NCBI GenBank assembly: GCA_002422985.1
Contig: DITZ01000066.1
Location: 53,927-94,774 of the forward strand
Direction: 5' to 3'
Origin: Sphingomonadales bacterium UBA6171
GTDB lineage: Bacteria > Pseudomonadota > Alphaproteobacteria > Sphingomonadales > Sphingomonadaceae
DNA: 40,848 nt
This document shows positions 1 to 8,485 of the stretch, piece after piece. The stretch's first letter is position 1; each line of letters starts with the position of its first letter. A program made the translations under genes and the position numbers. The notes under the pieces were generated by a model. That model saw only the letters and a list, made by a program, of their open reading frames with translations, did no database searches and had not been told where the DNA came from.

Positions 1-360
1 CCGGCCTTCTTCACCCGCACCGGCGCCGGCACCGACATCGCCAAGGGCAAGGAAGAGCGCGAATTCGACGGTGAGAAATATATCATGGAGCGCGGCATCG
101 TCGCCGATCTCGCCATCGTGAAAGCCTGGAAGGCGGACCGGTTCGGCAATCTGTGTTATCGGAAAACCGCCCGCAATTTCAATCCGATGGCTGCCACCGC
201 CGGCAAAATAACCGTGGTGGAGGTGGAAGAAATCGTCGCCGATGGCGCGCTGGAGCCGGACAATATCCACACGCCGTCCGTCTATGTGCAGCGCCTGTTC
301 GCCGGCCGGTTCGAAAAGCGCATCGAACAGCGCACCGTCCGCCAGAAAGAGGCAGCGTGA
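1..360 (+). CDS. 3-oxoacid CoA-transferase subunit A (C-terminal part)
   Basis: This is the C-terminal 119 residues of the alpha subunit of a family I CoA-transferase (succinyl-CoA:3-ketoacid or 3-oxoadipate CoA-transferase). The enzyme moves CoA from succinyl-CoA to a 3-oxoacid in ketone body, branched-chain or aromatic catabolism. The reading frame is open from base 1, so the start lies outside the window. Visible family features are the PAFFTRTGAGTD segment at the beginning, the EREFDGEKYIMER stretch, and the FNPMAATAGKITVVEVEEIV block followed by HTPSVYVQRL. The stop overlaps the start of subunit B by one base (TGATG), so the two are translationally coupled. The exact acceptor cannot be told from sequence alone. 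The family call is very sure. Confidence 0.93.
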   Translation, partial: PAFFTRTGAGTDIAKGKEEREFDGEKYIMERGIVADLAIVKAWKADRFGNLCYRKTARNFNPMAATAGKITVVEVEEIVADGALEPDNIHTPSVYVQRLFAGRFEKRIEQRTVRQKEAA

Positions 361-1010
361 TGAGCAGAACCATAACGGGCTGGACCCGCGATGAAATGGC
401 CAGGGTCGCCGCGCGCGAGCTGAAGGATGGCTATTATGTCAACCTCGGCATCGGCATGCCGACGCTGGTGGCAAACCATGCCGGTGATCTGGACATCACC
501 CTGCAATCGGAAAACGGCATGCTCGGCATGGGGCCGTTCCCGTGGGAGGGGGAGGAGGACGCCGACCTCATCAACGCCGGCAAGCAGACCGTGACCGAAC
601 TGCCGCGCACCGCCTATTTCAGCAGCGCGGACAGTTTCGGCATGATTCGCGGCGGCCATATGGATCTCTCCATCCTGGGCGCGATGGAAGTCGCGGAAAA
701 TGGCGACCTCGCCAACTGGATGGTGCCGGGCAAGATGGTCAAGGGCATGGGCGGTGCGATGGATCTGGTCGCCGGCACCCCGCGCATCGTCGTGATGATG
801 GATCATTGCGACAAGGCCGGAAACCCGAAGTTCATCCCGTCCTGCACCCTGCCGCTCACCGGCCGCAACGTGGTGGACGTCATCATCACCGATCTTGCCA
901 TCTTCGAGCGGCCGGATCGCAAGGGCAGCCCGTTCCGGCTGGTGGAAATGGCGCCGGGCATCAGCCTGGACGATGTGAAGGCCCGAACAACGGCGCATTT
1001 CACCGCATAG
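360..1010 (+). CDS. 3-oxoacid CoA-transferase subunit B
   Basis: Beta subunit of the same family I CoA-transferase, 216 residues, the usual length for this subunit. The catalytic glutamate that carries the glutamyl-CoA thioester is E51 in the SENGMLGMG motif. Other conserved blocks are NLGIGMPTLVAN near residues 28-39, DSFGMIRGGHMDLSILGAMEV in the middle and the C-terminal MAPGISLDDVKART. The ATG at 360 is chosen because it overlaps the subunit A stop and gives the family N-terminus. The frame is open further upstream only as a shadow over subunit A. Together the two genes make an AB pair. Candidate substrates are acetoacetate (scoAB/atoDA) and 3-oxoadipate (pcaIJ), which I cannot tell apart here. 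Confidence 0.94.
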   Translation: MSRTITGWTRDEMARVAARELKDGYYVNLGIGMPTLVANHAGDLDITLQSENGMLGMGPFPWEGEEDADLINAGKQTVTELPRTAYFSSADSFGMIRGGHMDLSILGAMEVAENGDLANWMVPGKMVKGMGGAMDLVAGTPRIVVMMDHCDKAGNPKFIPSCTLPLTGRNVVDVIITDLAIFERPDRKGSPFRLVEMAPGISLDDVKARTTAHFTA

Positions 1011-1076
1011 GCCGGGCTTGTGCAAAGCCGCGCGCGCTCGCAAGGTTGGCGGCAAAGCCAGACTGAAAGCGCCCGC

Positions 1077-4000
1077 ATGACCGTCGCCCGCCTGTTTGCC
1101 CTGCTCCTCGCAACCCCGCTGCTGTCCGGCCTGCCGGCATCTGCCGTCGTCGCGCAGGACAAAGCCGCCGCATGGGACGTGAACGCCCCGGCCGGCCGGC
1201 CGCTGCGGCAGGTGCCGATCGACGTGCGCGAGGGCAGCTGGATGGATCTGGACGTGCACCCCGACGGCCGCACCATCATCTTCAGCCTGCTGGGCGATCT
1301 CTATACGCTGCCGATCGGCGGCGGCACGGCGACGCGCATCACCATGGGGCTGGCGTGGGACGTGCAGCCGCGTTTCTCGCCGGACGGCAGCCGCATCGCC
1401 TATACATCGGATCGCGGCGGCGGCGACAATATATGGGTGATGGCGCGCGACGGCAGCGGGGCCAAACAGATTACCAAAGAGAGTTTCCGCCTGCTCTATC
1501 AGCCCACATGGTCCCCCGACGGGCAATATATTGCGGCGAAAAAGCATTTCACCACCGGCCGTTCGCTCGGCACCGGGGAAATCTGGCTCTATCATCTGGC
1601 CGGCGGCACCGGCACCGCGCTTGTCAAGCGCCCCAACGAGCAGCATCAGAAGGAATTGGGCGAGCCGGTGTTCGCCCCCGACGGCAAATCGCTCTATTTC
1701 ACCCGCAACATTTCACCGGGCGCGATCTTCGAATATGCGCAGGACAGCAACCAGCCGCTGTTCGCCATCGAACAATTGAATCTGGAAACCGGGCAGGTCA
1801 GCACCGCCGTGTCCGGCAGTGGCGGTGCCGTGCGGCCCGCGCCCGCGCCCGATGGCCGCTCCATCGCCTTCATCCGCCGCGATCGCGGCGGTGCCGCGCT
1901 TTATGTGAAGGATCGGGAATCCGGCATCGAACGCCGCGTCGCCACCGGGCTGGACCGTGACGTGCAGGAAACCTGGGCCATCACCGGGCTTTACCCCAAC
2001 ACCGCCTGGACGCCGGACAGCCGCTCCATCCTGTTCTGGGCCGGCGGCAAGTTGCGCCGGGTGAACGCTGATGGCAGCGCCGCCGCCGACATCCCCTTCC
2101 ATGTGGCCGACACGCGCGAGCTGGTGGACCCGTTCCGCCCGGTGGTGGATGTCGCGCCCGCGCGCTTTGCCACCCGCATGATCCGCTTCGCCACGCCGTC
2201 GCCCGATGGCAGCCGGATCCTCTTCGAAAGCCTCGGCAGATTATGGCTGAAGCCGGCCGGCGGCGGCCCGGCCCGGCGGCTCACACAGGACAGCGGCAGC
2301 GCGCGCGAATTATGGCCCGCATGGTCCCGCGATGGCCGCCGGATCGCCTATGTGCGCTGGACAGACGCCGGGCTGGGCGAAATCCGCCTCACCAGCCCCA
2401 CCGGCGGCACCGGCAAGGCCATCACCAGCCAGCCGGGCCATTATGCCCGGCCGGCCTTCTCGCCCGATGGCCGGACGCTCGCCTTCGAACGGCGGCGCGG
2501 CGGCTATCTCACGTCCGCGCGATGGTCCGAAGCGCCGGGCGTCTATCGGCTGGCGCTGGCGGGCGGCAAGCCGGTGAAACTGGCCGAAGATGCGGGCGAT
2601 CCACAGTTCGGCGCCACCTCGGACCGGCTCTACATGACCGGCTCCGCGCGCGGACAGGCGCAGCTTTTCTCCACCAACATGGATGGCGAGGCGAAGCGCA
2701 TCCACGCCACCGGCGAACTGGCGACCGACTATCGCGTCTCGCCCGATGGCAGGCTGCTCGCCTTCCGGCAGAATTATGAAGCGCATGTGATGCCGCTGCC
2801 GCCCGGCCCGCAGGATCTGCCCGCCGATGCCAAGGGCGGCCCGCTGCCGGTGGCGCGCGCCAGCAAGGGCGGGGCCGAATATCTGCACTGGTCCGGCGAC
2901 AGCAGCCGGCTCTTCTGGTCCATCGGGCCGACGCTGATGCAGGCCGACGCCGCCCGGCTGTTCACGCCCGGCTTCACGCCCCCCGCCAGCGGCATCGCCA
3001 TGGGCACAACGGCAGCCGCCAGCCGCCCCAGCGGCACCATCGCCATCACCGGCGCGCGCATCGTCACCATGGCGGATGCCGCAGGCGGCATCATCGCGGA
3101 TGGCACCATCATCGTGGCGGGCGACCGCATATCCGCCATCGGCCCCGCTTCCTCCACCCCCATCCCGCCGGGTGCCACCCGCATCGACGCGCAGGGCCGC
3201 ACCATCATCCCCGGCCTTATCGACGCGCACGCGCACGGGCCACAAGGCGCGGATGACCTGATTCCCGAACAGAATTGGTCCGCCGTGCAGGCGCTGGCGC
3301 TGGGCACCACCACGATCCACGACCCGTCATCGCAGGCGAGCGAAATCTTCGCGGCGGCCGAATATCAGCGCGCCGGACTGCTGCTCAGCCCGCGCATCTT
3401 CTCCACCGGCGAGATTATCTATGGCGCGAAATCCGCCCGCGCCTATGCGGAAATCAACAGCCTCGATGATGCGCTCGCCCATGTCCGCCGGCTGAAGGCG
3501 CAGGGCGCGCTCAGCGTGAAAAACTATATCCAGCCCCGCCGCGAGCAGCGGCAGCAGGTGGCCGAAGCCGCACGGCTGGAGCAGATGCAGGTGGTGGCCG
3601 AAGGCGGCGCGCTGTTCGGCATGGACATGAACATCATCGCCGATGGCAACACCACGCTGGAACATAATATCCCCGTCGAACGCTTTTATGAAGATGTGCT
3701 GTCCTTCGTTGGCCAGTCGAAATCCGGCTATACCCCCACGCTGGTGGTGGCGTTCGGCGGGCTGGCCGGCGATCCCTATTGGCGGGCGCACATGAATATC
3801 CACGAGCAGCCGCTGTTGCAGGCCCACACGCCGCCTTCGGTGCTGCGCCAGAATCTGCGCCGGCCAACGGCGGCCGACGACCAGTATTTCGACAAATTCG
3901 CCGCGCGCGAAGCGCAGAAGCTGGCCAAACGCGGCGTTCCCGTCTCCATCGGCGGCCATGGCCAGCAGCCCGGCATTGCCGTGCATTGGGAGCTATGGTC

Positions 4001-4316
4001 GTTCGTGCGCGGCGGCATGACCCCCATCGAGGCGCTGGGTGCCGGCACGCGCGAGGCGGCGCGCTCGCTGGGGATGGAGCGCGACATCGGTTCGCTGGAG
4101 CCGGGCAAGCTTGCCGACCTGCTGATCCTGGATGCCGACCCGTCGGCCGACATCCGCAATTCGGAAAAAATCCGCCAGGTGATGCTGGGCGGCCGCCTCT
4201 ATGATGCCGCCACGATGAACCAGCTGGCCCCCGCCGCCATCCTGCGCCCCGCGCATTTCTGGGCGGCGGATGCCGACGCCGCCGGCGGCGTGCCGCCCGC
4301 GCCACCGCATCAGTGA
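1077..4316 (+). CDS. Exported beta-propeller amidohydrolase (TolB/PD40 repeats plus amidohydrolase domain)
   Basis: A 1,079-residue two-domain protein. A signal peptide (MTVARLFALLLATPLL, cut near AVVAQ) is followed by a TolB/PD40 beta-propeller to about residue 620, with repeated FSPDGSRIAY-type blades. A metal-dependent amidohydrolase domain covers about 660-1060. The HxH metal motif is H718/H720 in GLIDAHAHG, a later histidine lies in TTLEHNIP, and the C-terminal hallmark is GSLEPGKLADLLILD. The position of the usual catalytic aspartate reads GGHGQ, which I recall as normal for this propeller-fused group. The frame extends to a GTG at 1020, but the ATG at 1077 starts the signal peptide and is preferred. 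The likely role is periplasmic hydrolysis of small amide or peptide substrates. The substrate is unknown. Confidence 0.88.
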   Translation: MTVARLFALLLATPLLSGLPASAVVAQDKAAAWDVNAPAGRPLRQVPIDVREGSWMDLDVHPDGRTIIFSLLGDLYTLPIGGGTATRITMGLAWDVQPRFSPDGSRIAYTSDRGGGDNIWVMARDGSGAKQITKESFRLLYQPTWSPDGQYIAAKKHFTTGRSLGTGEIWLYHLAGGTGTALVKRPNEQHQKELGEPVFAPDGKSLYFTRNISPGAIFEYAQDSNQPLFAIEQLNLETGQVSTAVSGSGGAVRPAPAPDGRSIAFIRRDRGGAALYVKDRESGIERRVATGLDRDVQETWAITGLYPNTAWTPDSRSILFWAGGKLRRVNADGSAAADIPFHVADTRELVDPFRPVVDVAPARFATRMIRFATPSPDGSRILFESLGRLWLKPAGGGPARRLTQDSGSARELWPAWSRDGRRIAYVRWTDAGLGEIRLTSPTGGTGKAITSQPGHYARPAFSPDGRTLAFERRRGGYLTSARWSEAPGVYRLALAGGKPVKLAEDAGDPQFGATSDRLYMTGSARGQAQLFSTNMDGEAKRIHATGELATDYRVSPDGRLLAFRQNYEAHVMPLPPGPQDLPADAKGGPLPVARASKGGAEYLHWSGDSSRLFWSIGPTLMQADAARLFTPGFTPPASGIAMGTTAAASRPSGTIAITGARIVTMADAAGGIIADGTIIVAGDRISAIGPASSTPIPPGATRIDAQGRTIIPGLIDAHAHGPQGADDLIPEQNWSAVQALALGTTTIHDPSSQASEIFAAAEYQRAGLLLSPRIFSTGEIIYGAKSARAYAEINSLDDALAHVRRLKAQGALSVKNYIQPRREQRQQVAEAARLEQMQVVAEGGALFGMDMNIIADGNTTLEHNIPVERFYEDVLSFVGQSKSGYTPTLVVAFGGLAGDPYWRAHMNIHEQPLLQAHTPPSVLRQNLRRPTAADDQYFDKFAAREAQKLAKRGVPVSIGGHGQQPGIAVHWELWSFVRGGMTPIEALGAGTREAARSLGMERDIGSLEPGKLADLLILDADPSADIRNSEKIRQVMLGGRLYDAATMNQLAPAAILRPAHFWAADADAAGGVPPAPPHQ

Positions 4317-4714
4317 TGGGGGAACAGCCCGGCATCCCGCAACGCGGCACCATCTCCCGCACGCTCTGGCTGTCGGCCGGGCTGCTGTGCCTTGCGGTGG
4401 GGGCAATCGGCATCGTCGTGCCGCTGCTGCCCACCGTGCCGATCTGGATTCTGGCGGCCGCAGCCTTCGCCCGCTCCTCGCCGCGCCTTGAAGCCTGGCT
4501 GCTCGATCACAAACAGTTCGGCCCCGCCATCCGCGCCTGGCGCGAACAGGGTGTGATCCCGCCGCGCGCCAAGATGGCCGCCGTCGCCGGCCTTGTGCTC
4601 GGCTTTTCCATCTTCCTCGCCACCGCGAACCCGGCCCTGCCGCTGGCCGCCGCTGTCGGGCTGGCGATGGCGCTGATCGCTGTCTGGGTCGTCAGCCGGC
4701 CATCCGCAGGATAA
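4316..4714 (+). CDS. DUF454 (YbaN-like) inner-membrane protein
   Basis: A small 132-residue membrane protein of the DUF454/YbaN family, whose function is not established. It shows a hydrophobic helix near residues 17-35, the family signature GxxGIVVPLLPTVPIWILAAAAFARSS in overlapping blocks, the LLDHKQFGPAIRAWREQG loop, and two C-terminal hydrophobic helices. The ATG at 4316 overlaps the TGA of the amidohydrolase by one base; a GTG codon at 4313 is the alternative start. The 3' end overlaps the convergent EVE gene by 23 bp. The family call is sure, the role is not. Confidence 0.85.
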   Translation: MGEQPGIPQRGTISRTLWLSAGLLCLAVGAIGIVVPLLPTVPIWILAAAAFARSSPRLEAWLLDHKQFGPAIRAWREQGVIPPRAKMAAVAGLVLGFSIFLATANPALPLAAAVGLAMALIAVWVVSRPSAG

Positions 4715-5108
4715 TCGCCCATTGCGCATCACTGACCGGCACCACCGACAGGCGGGACTGGCGGATCAGCGCAAAATCCCTGAGCGAGGCCTCCGCCTTC
4801 ATCGCCGCCAGCGTCACCGGCTGCGCCAGCTTCCGCACGGGCGCGACCTGCACCGCCACCCAGGCCCCGGTCTCGTCCGTCGGGTCAGGGAAAGCCGCCT
4901 TCACGATCCGGCACAGGCCCACCACTTCCTTGCCGATGTTGGAGTGATAGAAAAACGCCTCATCCCCCTGCGCCATCGCCCGCAGATGGAGCCGTGCCGC
5001 ATTGTTGCGCACGCCGTTCCACACCGTGTCGCCATCCTTCACCAGATCGTCCCAGCTATAGACGTCCGGCTCCGATTTCAGCAGCCAGTGCTGAACAGCG
5101 CGACTCAT
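4692..5108 (-). CDS. EVE domain protein
   Basis: A 138-residue single-domain EVE protein (the PUA-like fold also found in human THYN1). The N-terminal signature HWLLKSEPDVYSWDDL, the WNGVRNNAARLHLRAMAQGD block and the FFYHSN...GKEVVGLCRIV strand are all present. EVE domains are thought to read modified bases in DNA or RNA; the target here is unknown. The ATG at 5108 overlaps the stop of the upstream CoxL-like gene as ATGA, so it is the last gene of the operon. An in-frame start 10 codons upstream would lie inside the CoxL-like gene and gives no family sequence. The 3' end overlaps the convergent DUF454 gene. Confidence 0.87.
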   Translation of the reverse strand: MSRAVQHWLLKSEPDVYSWDDLVKDGDTVWNGVRNNAARLHLRAMAQGDEAFFYHSNIGKEVVGLCRIVKAAFPDPTDETGAWVAVQVAPVRKLAQPVTLAAMKAEASLRDFALIRQSRLSVVPVSDAQWAIILRMAG

Positions 5109-7393
5109 GCGGCGGCCCTTGCCGAGAGCGCATTGCATGCGCGCCAGATTTTTTCCGCCGTGGCCGGCATGTCGATCTGCGTCCCGTCCAGGGCATCGAT
5201 GATGGCATTCATCACGCTCGGCATCGCGCCGATGGTGCCGGCCTCCCCACAGCCCTTGGCACCCAGCGGGTTGGTCGGGCTTTCCACCGGCAGCGTATCA
5301 AAACCGATATGCAGCGGCATGTCATCCGCGCGCGGCATGCCATAATCCATGAAACTGCCCGTCAGCAGCTGGCCGGATTCATCATACACAACATCCTCCA
5401 GCAGCGCCTGACCCAGCCCCTGCGCCACCCCGCCATGAATCTGCCCCAGCAGCAGCATCGGGTTCACGATGCGCCCGAAATCATCGACCAGACTATAGCG
5501 CGTAACGCTGAGCGCGCCCGTCTGCGGGTCGATCTCCACCTCGGCCACATGGCAGCCATTGGGGAAGGTCGGCGCCGGTGCCGCCGGCGCGTAGCGGCTG
5601 CGCCCGTCCAGCCCGCCCGGATGCCGCGCCTGCAATTCGGCGATGGACAGCGTCTGGTTGCTGCCCCGCGCGCGGAACAGCCCGTCGGCATAGTCCACCT
5701 CGTCGCCCAGATCGGCCTTCGCCAGCGCAATCCCCCGCTCCACCATCGCATCAGAGGCTGCAAGACAGGCCGATCCGCCCCAGGCCATCGAACGCGAACC
5801 GCCGGTGCCATTGCCTTGCTCCAGCCGGTCGGTGTCGCCCTGCACGATGCGCACCTGCGCCATGGCGATGCCCAGCCGCTCCGCCGTCACCTGCGCGTAA
5901 ACCGTCTCATGCCCCTGCCCGTTGGACTGGGTGCCCACCGCCACTTCCACGATGCCGCCGTCCAGCACGCGCACATCGGCGAATTCATCGCGCGACCCGC
6001 CGCCGGCGATCTCGACATAATAGCAAAGCCCCCGGCCCAGCCGCCGGCCGCGCCGCGCCGCTTCGGCCTTGCGCGCCGGGAATCCGGCCCAATCGGCATT
6101 CGCCAGCGCCTTTTCCAGCACCGCCGGGAAATTGCCGACATCAAAGGTCAGCCCCAGCCCGTTGGCGTGCGGCAGCTCATCGGGCCGCAACAGGTTGCGC
6201 CGCCGCATCTCGTCCACACCGATGCCCAGCGCGCGCGCTGTCGCCTCCACCAGCCGCTCCATCAGATAGGCGCTCTCCGGCCGCCCTGCCCCGCGATAGG
6301 CGTCCACCGGCGCGGTGTTGGTCATCACGCCATGCACCAGATTATGGATCGCCGGCACGCGATAGACCCCGCCGATGATGCGCCCGCCGGCCAGCGTCTG
6401 GATGGCCGGGCCGAACTGCGCCTGATAGGCCCCGAGGTCCGACCAGCTTTCCACCTTCAGCGCCAGGATATGGCCGGCCGCGTCCACCGCCAGCCAGGCG
6501 TCCGATTCCATCGCCCGGCCATGCGAATCGGTCTGGAAAGCGTCCGACCGCTCCCCCGTCCACTTCACCGGCCGGCCCAGATCGCGCGCGGCGTGCAGCA
6601 CCAGGCCATATTCGGGATAGAGGAAGCATTTCATGCCAAAGCCGCCGCCGACATCGCCGGTCACCACCCGCAATTCTTCCGGCCGGCATTTCATCACCAT
6701 GGTGGCAAGCGATTCGCGCACCGACGCCACGCCCTGCGAGCCGATATGCAGCGTGAAGCCGTCTCCGTCCGCCCATTCGCCCACCGCCGCGCGCACTTCC
6801 ATCGATGATGGCGCGATCCGGTTCTGCACCAGCCGCAGCTTCGTCACATGATGCGCCGTCGCCAGCGCCACTTCCACCGCCGCACTGTCGCCCAGCTGCC
6901 AGTCGAACACGATGTTGGATGGCGCATCGGGCCAGACGCGCGGCGCACCGTCCGCCAGCGCCGCCTTCAGGCTGGAAACCGCCGGCAGGTCGGCATAATC
7001 CACCGCGATCGCATCGGCCGCCGCGCGCGCCTGTTCGCGCGTTTGGGCCACCACAAAGGCGACGCCATCGCCCACAAAGCGCACCCTGTCGCCCACCAGC
7101 ATCGGCCGGGGGGTGCGGATGGGGCCGGATAGCGGCACGTCGCAGGGAATCTCGCCATATTGCGCCAGATCGGCGGCCGTATAGATGGCGAGCACGCCGG
7201 GCATTGCCCGCGCGGCGTCCGCATCCAGGCTGACGATATCCGCATGCGGATAGGGCGAGCGCAGCGTCACGCCATAAACCATGCCGTCGCGCTGCACATC
7301 GTCGGTATAGCGGCCGGCGCCCGTCAGCAGCCGCGCATCTTCCACCCGCTCCACCGTCTTGCCGACGCCCGTCTGGCTGCTGCCGAATCTCAT
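5105..7393 (-). CDS. Xanthine dehydrogenase/CoxL-family molybdopterin-binding subunit
   Basis: Large molybdenum-cofactor subunit of the xanthine oxidase family, 762 residues, complete. The alpha/beta hammerhead domain covers about residues 20-130, followed by two MoCo-binding domains. Visible cofactor motifs are DVGGGFGMK (VGGGFG at 248-253), AYRGAGR at 365-371 and the C-terminal catalytic glutamate E717 in GCGEAGT. AYRGAGR is the form II (CoxL-like, not true CO dehydrogenase) active-site loop; real CO dehydrogenases carry AYRCSFR. AGGAGA lies just before the ATG. The FAD (CoxM) and 2Fe-2S (CoxS) partners are not adjacent, so they are encoded elsewhere or the protein uses other partners. It probably hydroxylates an aldehyde or N-heterocycle. 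It overlaps both operon neighbours by 4 bp. Confidence 0.9.
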   Translation of the reverse strand: MRFGSSQTGVGKTVERVEDARLLTGAGRYTDDVQRDGMVYGVTLRSPYPHADIVSLDADAARAMPGVLAIYTAADLAQYGEIPCDVPLSGPIRTPRPMLVGDRVRFVGDGVAFVVAQTREQARAAADAIAVDYADLPAVSSLKAALADGAPRVWPDAPSNIVFDWQLGDSAAVEVALATAHHVTKLRLVQNRIAPSSMEVRAAVGEWADGDGFTLHIGSQGVASVRESLATMVMKCRPEELRVVTGDVGGGFGMKCFLYPEYGLVLHAARDLGRPVKWTGERSDAFQTDSHGRAMESDAWLAVDAAGHILALKVESWSDLGAYQAQFGPAIQTLAGGRIIGGVYRVPAIHNLVHGVMTNTAPVDAYRGAGRPESAYLMERLVEATARALGIGVDEMRRRNLLRPDELPHANGLGLTFDVGNFPAVLEKALANADWAGFPARKAEAARRGRRLGRGLCYYVEIAGGGSRDEFADVRVLDGGIVEVAVGTQSNGQGHETVYAQVTAERLGIAMAQVRIVQGDTDRLEQGNGTGGSRSMAWGGSACLAASDAMVERGIALAKADLGDEVDYADGLFRARGSNQTLSIAELQARHPGGLDGRSRYAPAAPAPTFPNGCHVAEVEIDPQTGALSVTRYSLVDDFGRIVNPMLLLGQIHGGVAQGLGQALLEDVVYDESGQLLTGSFMDYGMPRADDMPLHIGFDTLPVESPTNPLGAKGCGEAGTIGAMPSVMNAIIDALDGTQIDMPATAEKIWRACNALSARAAA

Positions 7394-8187
7394 GCCCGTT
7401 CTCCTTCGAAGATGGCTGTCAGCCCTGCTTTATAGTCCGGATGCCGCAGCCGATAGCCTGTCAGCCTAGTCAAGCGCGCCGCCGACACCGCGCGGCTTTC
7501 CGTCCAGAAGACGCGGGCCATGGGCGACAGCGCCGCCATGTCCGGCTGCTGCAACGGCGGCATTGCGGCGCCCAGCAGGCCGCAGGCAAATTCCGTCACG
7601 GCGCGCGGCTCGGCCGGCTGCGCGTCCGCCACATTGAAGATGCCCTTCGCGCCCATGGTCATCACCGCCAGCACCGCACCGGCTATATCCTCCACATGGA
7701 TGCGGTTGAAGCGGTGGCCGGGCCGGTCAATCCGCCGCGCCTGCCCGTTCCGCACCGTGTCGAGCGCGCTCCGCCCCGGCCCATAGATGCCGGGCAGCCG
7801 GAAAATCGCCGCACCCAGCGCCTGCCAGCCATGATCCGCCGCGATCCGCGCGCTGCGCCGGCCTGATTTCGTAACAGTCGTCTCGTCCACAAAGGCACCG
7901 GCATGGTCGCCATAGACGCCGGTGGAGGAGAGATAGCCCGTCCAGCCGCGCCGCGCCGTCAGGGCCGCGCCAAATCCCGCCAGCACCGGATCCACCCCAT
8001 CTGTCCCCGGCGGAACCGAGGACAGCAGAAAATCCGCCGCCGCCACCAGCCCGCCGAGCGCGGCATCGTCAAACGCCATCACGCCGCCCTGCGCTTCGCG
8101 CCGCACGCCCAACACGTCATGGCCAGCCGCCCGCGCGCCCCGCGCGATGAAGCCCCCCGCATATCCCATTCCCAAAATCAGCAGCAT
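7390..8187 (-). CDS. NAD(P)-binding epimerase-like protein (SDR superfamily)
   Basis: A 265-residue Rossmann-fold protein of the extended/atypical SDR type. The N-terminus MLLILGMGYAGGFIARG carries the glycine-rich dinucleotide loop (GMGYAGG). The segment YLSSTGVYGDHAGAFVDE holds the S/T and YxxxH-like active-site region, and FRLPGIYGPGRSALD and RIHVEDIAGAV are typical of epimerase/dehydratase proteins acting on sugar nucleotides or similar. I chose the ATG at 8187 because the Rossmann strand begins there; the frame opens at 8229, which would add 14 non-conserved residues. It is the first gene of a three-gene operon and ends with a 4-bp overlap into the molybdoenzyme gene. The substrate is unknown. 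Confidence 0.8.
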   Translation of the reverse strand: MLLILGMGYAGGFIARGARAAGHDVLGVRREAQGGVMAFDDAALGGLVAAADFLLSSVPPGTDGVDPVLAGFGAALTARRGWTGYLSSTGVYGDHAGAFVDETTVTKSGRRSARIAADHGWQALGAAIFRLPGIYGPGRSALDTVRNGQARRIDRPGHRFNRIHVEDIAGAVLAVMTMGAKGIFNVADAQPAEPRAVTEFACGLLGAAMPPLQQPDMAALSPMARVFWTESRAVSAARLTRLTGYRLRHPDYKAGLTAIFEGERA

Positions 8188-8222
8188 TGCACCGCCATAG
8201 ACTGTCGCCACCCTCTTTGCCC

Positions 8223-8399
8223 ATGCCAATCCTCTATGGCGGCGAACCCTCTTTCTTCACGCGCAAACCCTTCGCGACATTGCGGCTTCCGGGGCTGGCG
8301 CTGGACGACCGGCTGATCGATTCCACCCCTGTCGGCATCACCGTCCCGCGCCGGGGCTTTACCAGGAAAAGCCGCCGCGCCCGATCCCGCCAGACTTGA
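8223..8399 (+). pseudogene. Possible glutathione S-transferase N-terminal remnant
   Basis: A 58-codon reading frame that begins like the thioredoxin-fold half of a glutathione transferase (MPILYGGEPSFFTRK, then LGLALDD-like spacing and RLIDSTP). It then turns into a basic, non-conserved tail and stops. No C-terminal helical domain follows in any frame before the dienelactone hydrolase gene. It lies in the roughly 300-bp gap between divergent genes. I read it as a truncated relic rather than a working gene. The alternative is a chance small ORF or a short unknown protein. Recognition rests on the first 15-20 residues only. Confidence 0.33.
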
Positions 8400-8485
8400 C
8401 GCCGCCGCCAAAGGCTGGCCACTTCCCGCCGCCTGTATTGCCTGAGCCATAGCAGCTGAGCCACATAATCGAGGGAGCATCCACC

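Noticed and set aside
282..1646. Long minus-strand open frame opposite the CoA-transferase genes
   Set aside because: Its translation is a low-complexity His/Gly/Ala/Arg mix with no family motif, and the plus strand carries clear enzymes. The same holds for long antisense frames at 4994-6808, 24573-25967, 28263-29945, 30449-32677, 34523-37243 and 37496-39889.
5105..7393. True aerobic CO dehydrogenase
   Set aside because: The active-site loop is AYRGAGR (form II), not AYRCSFR, and coxS and coxM are not adjacent.
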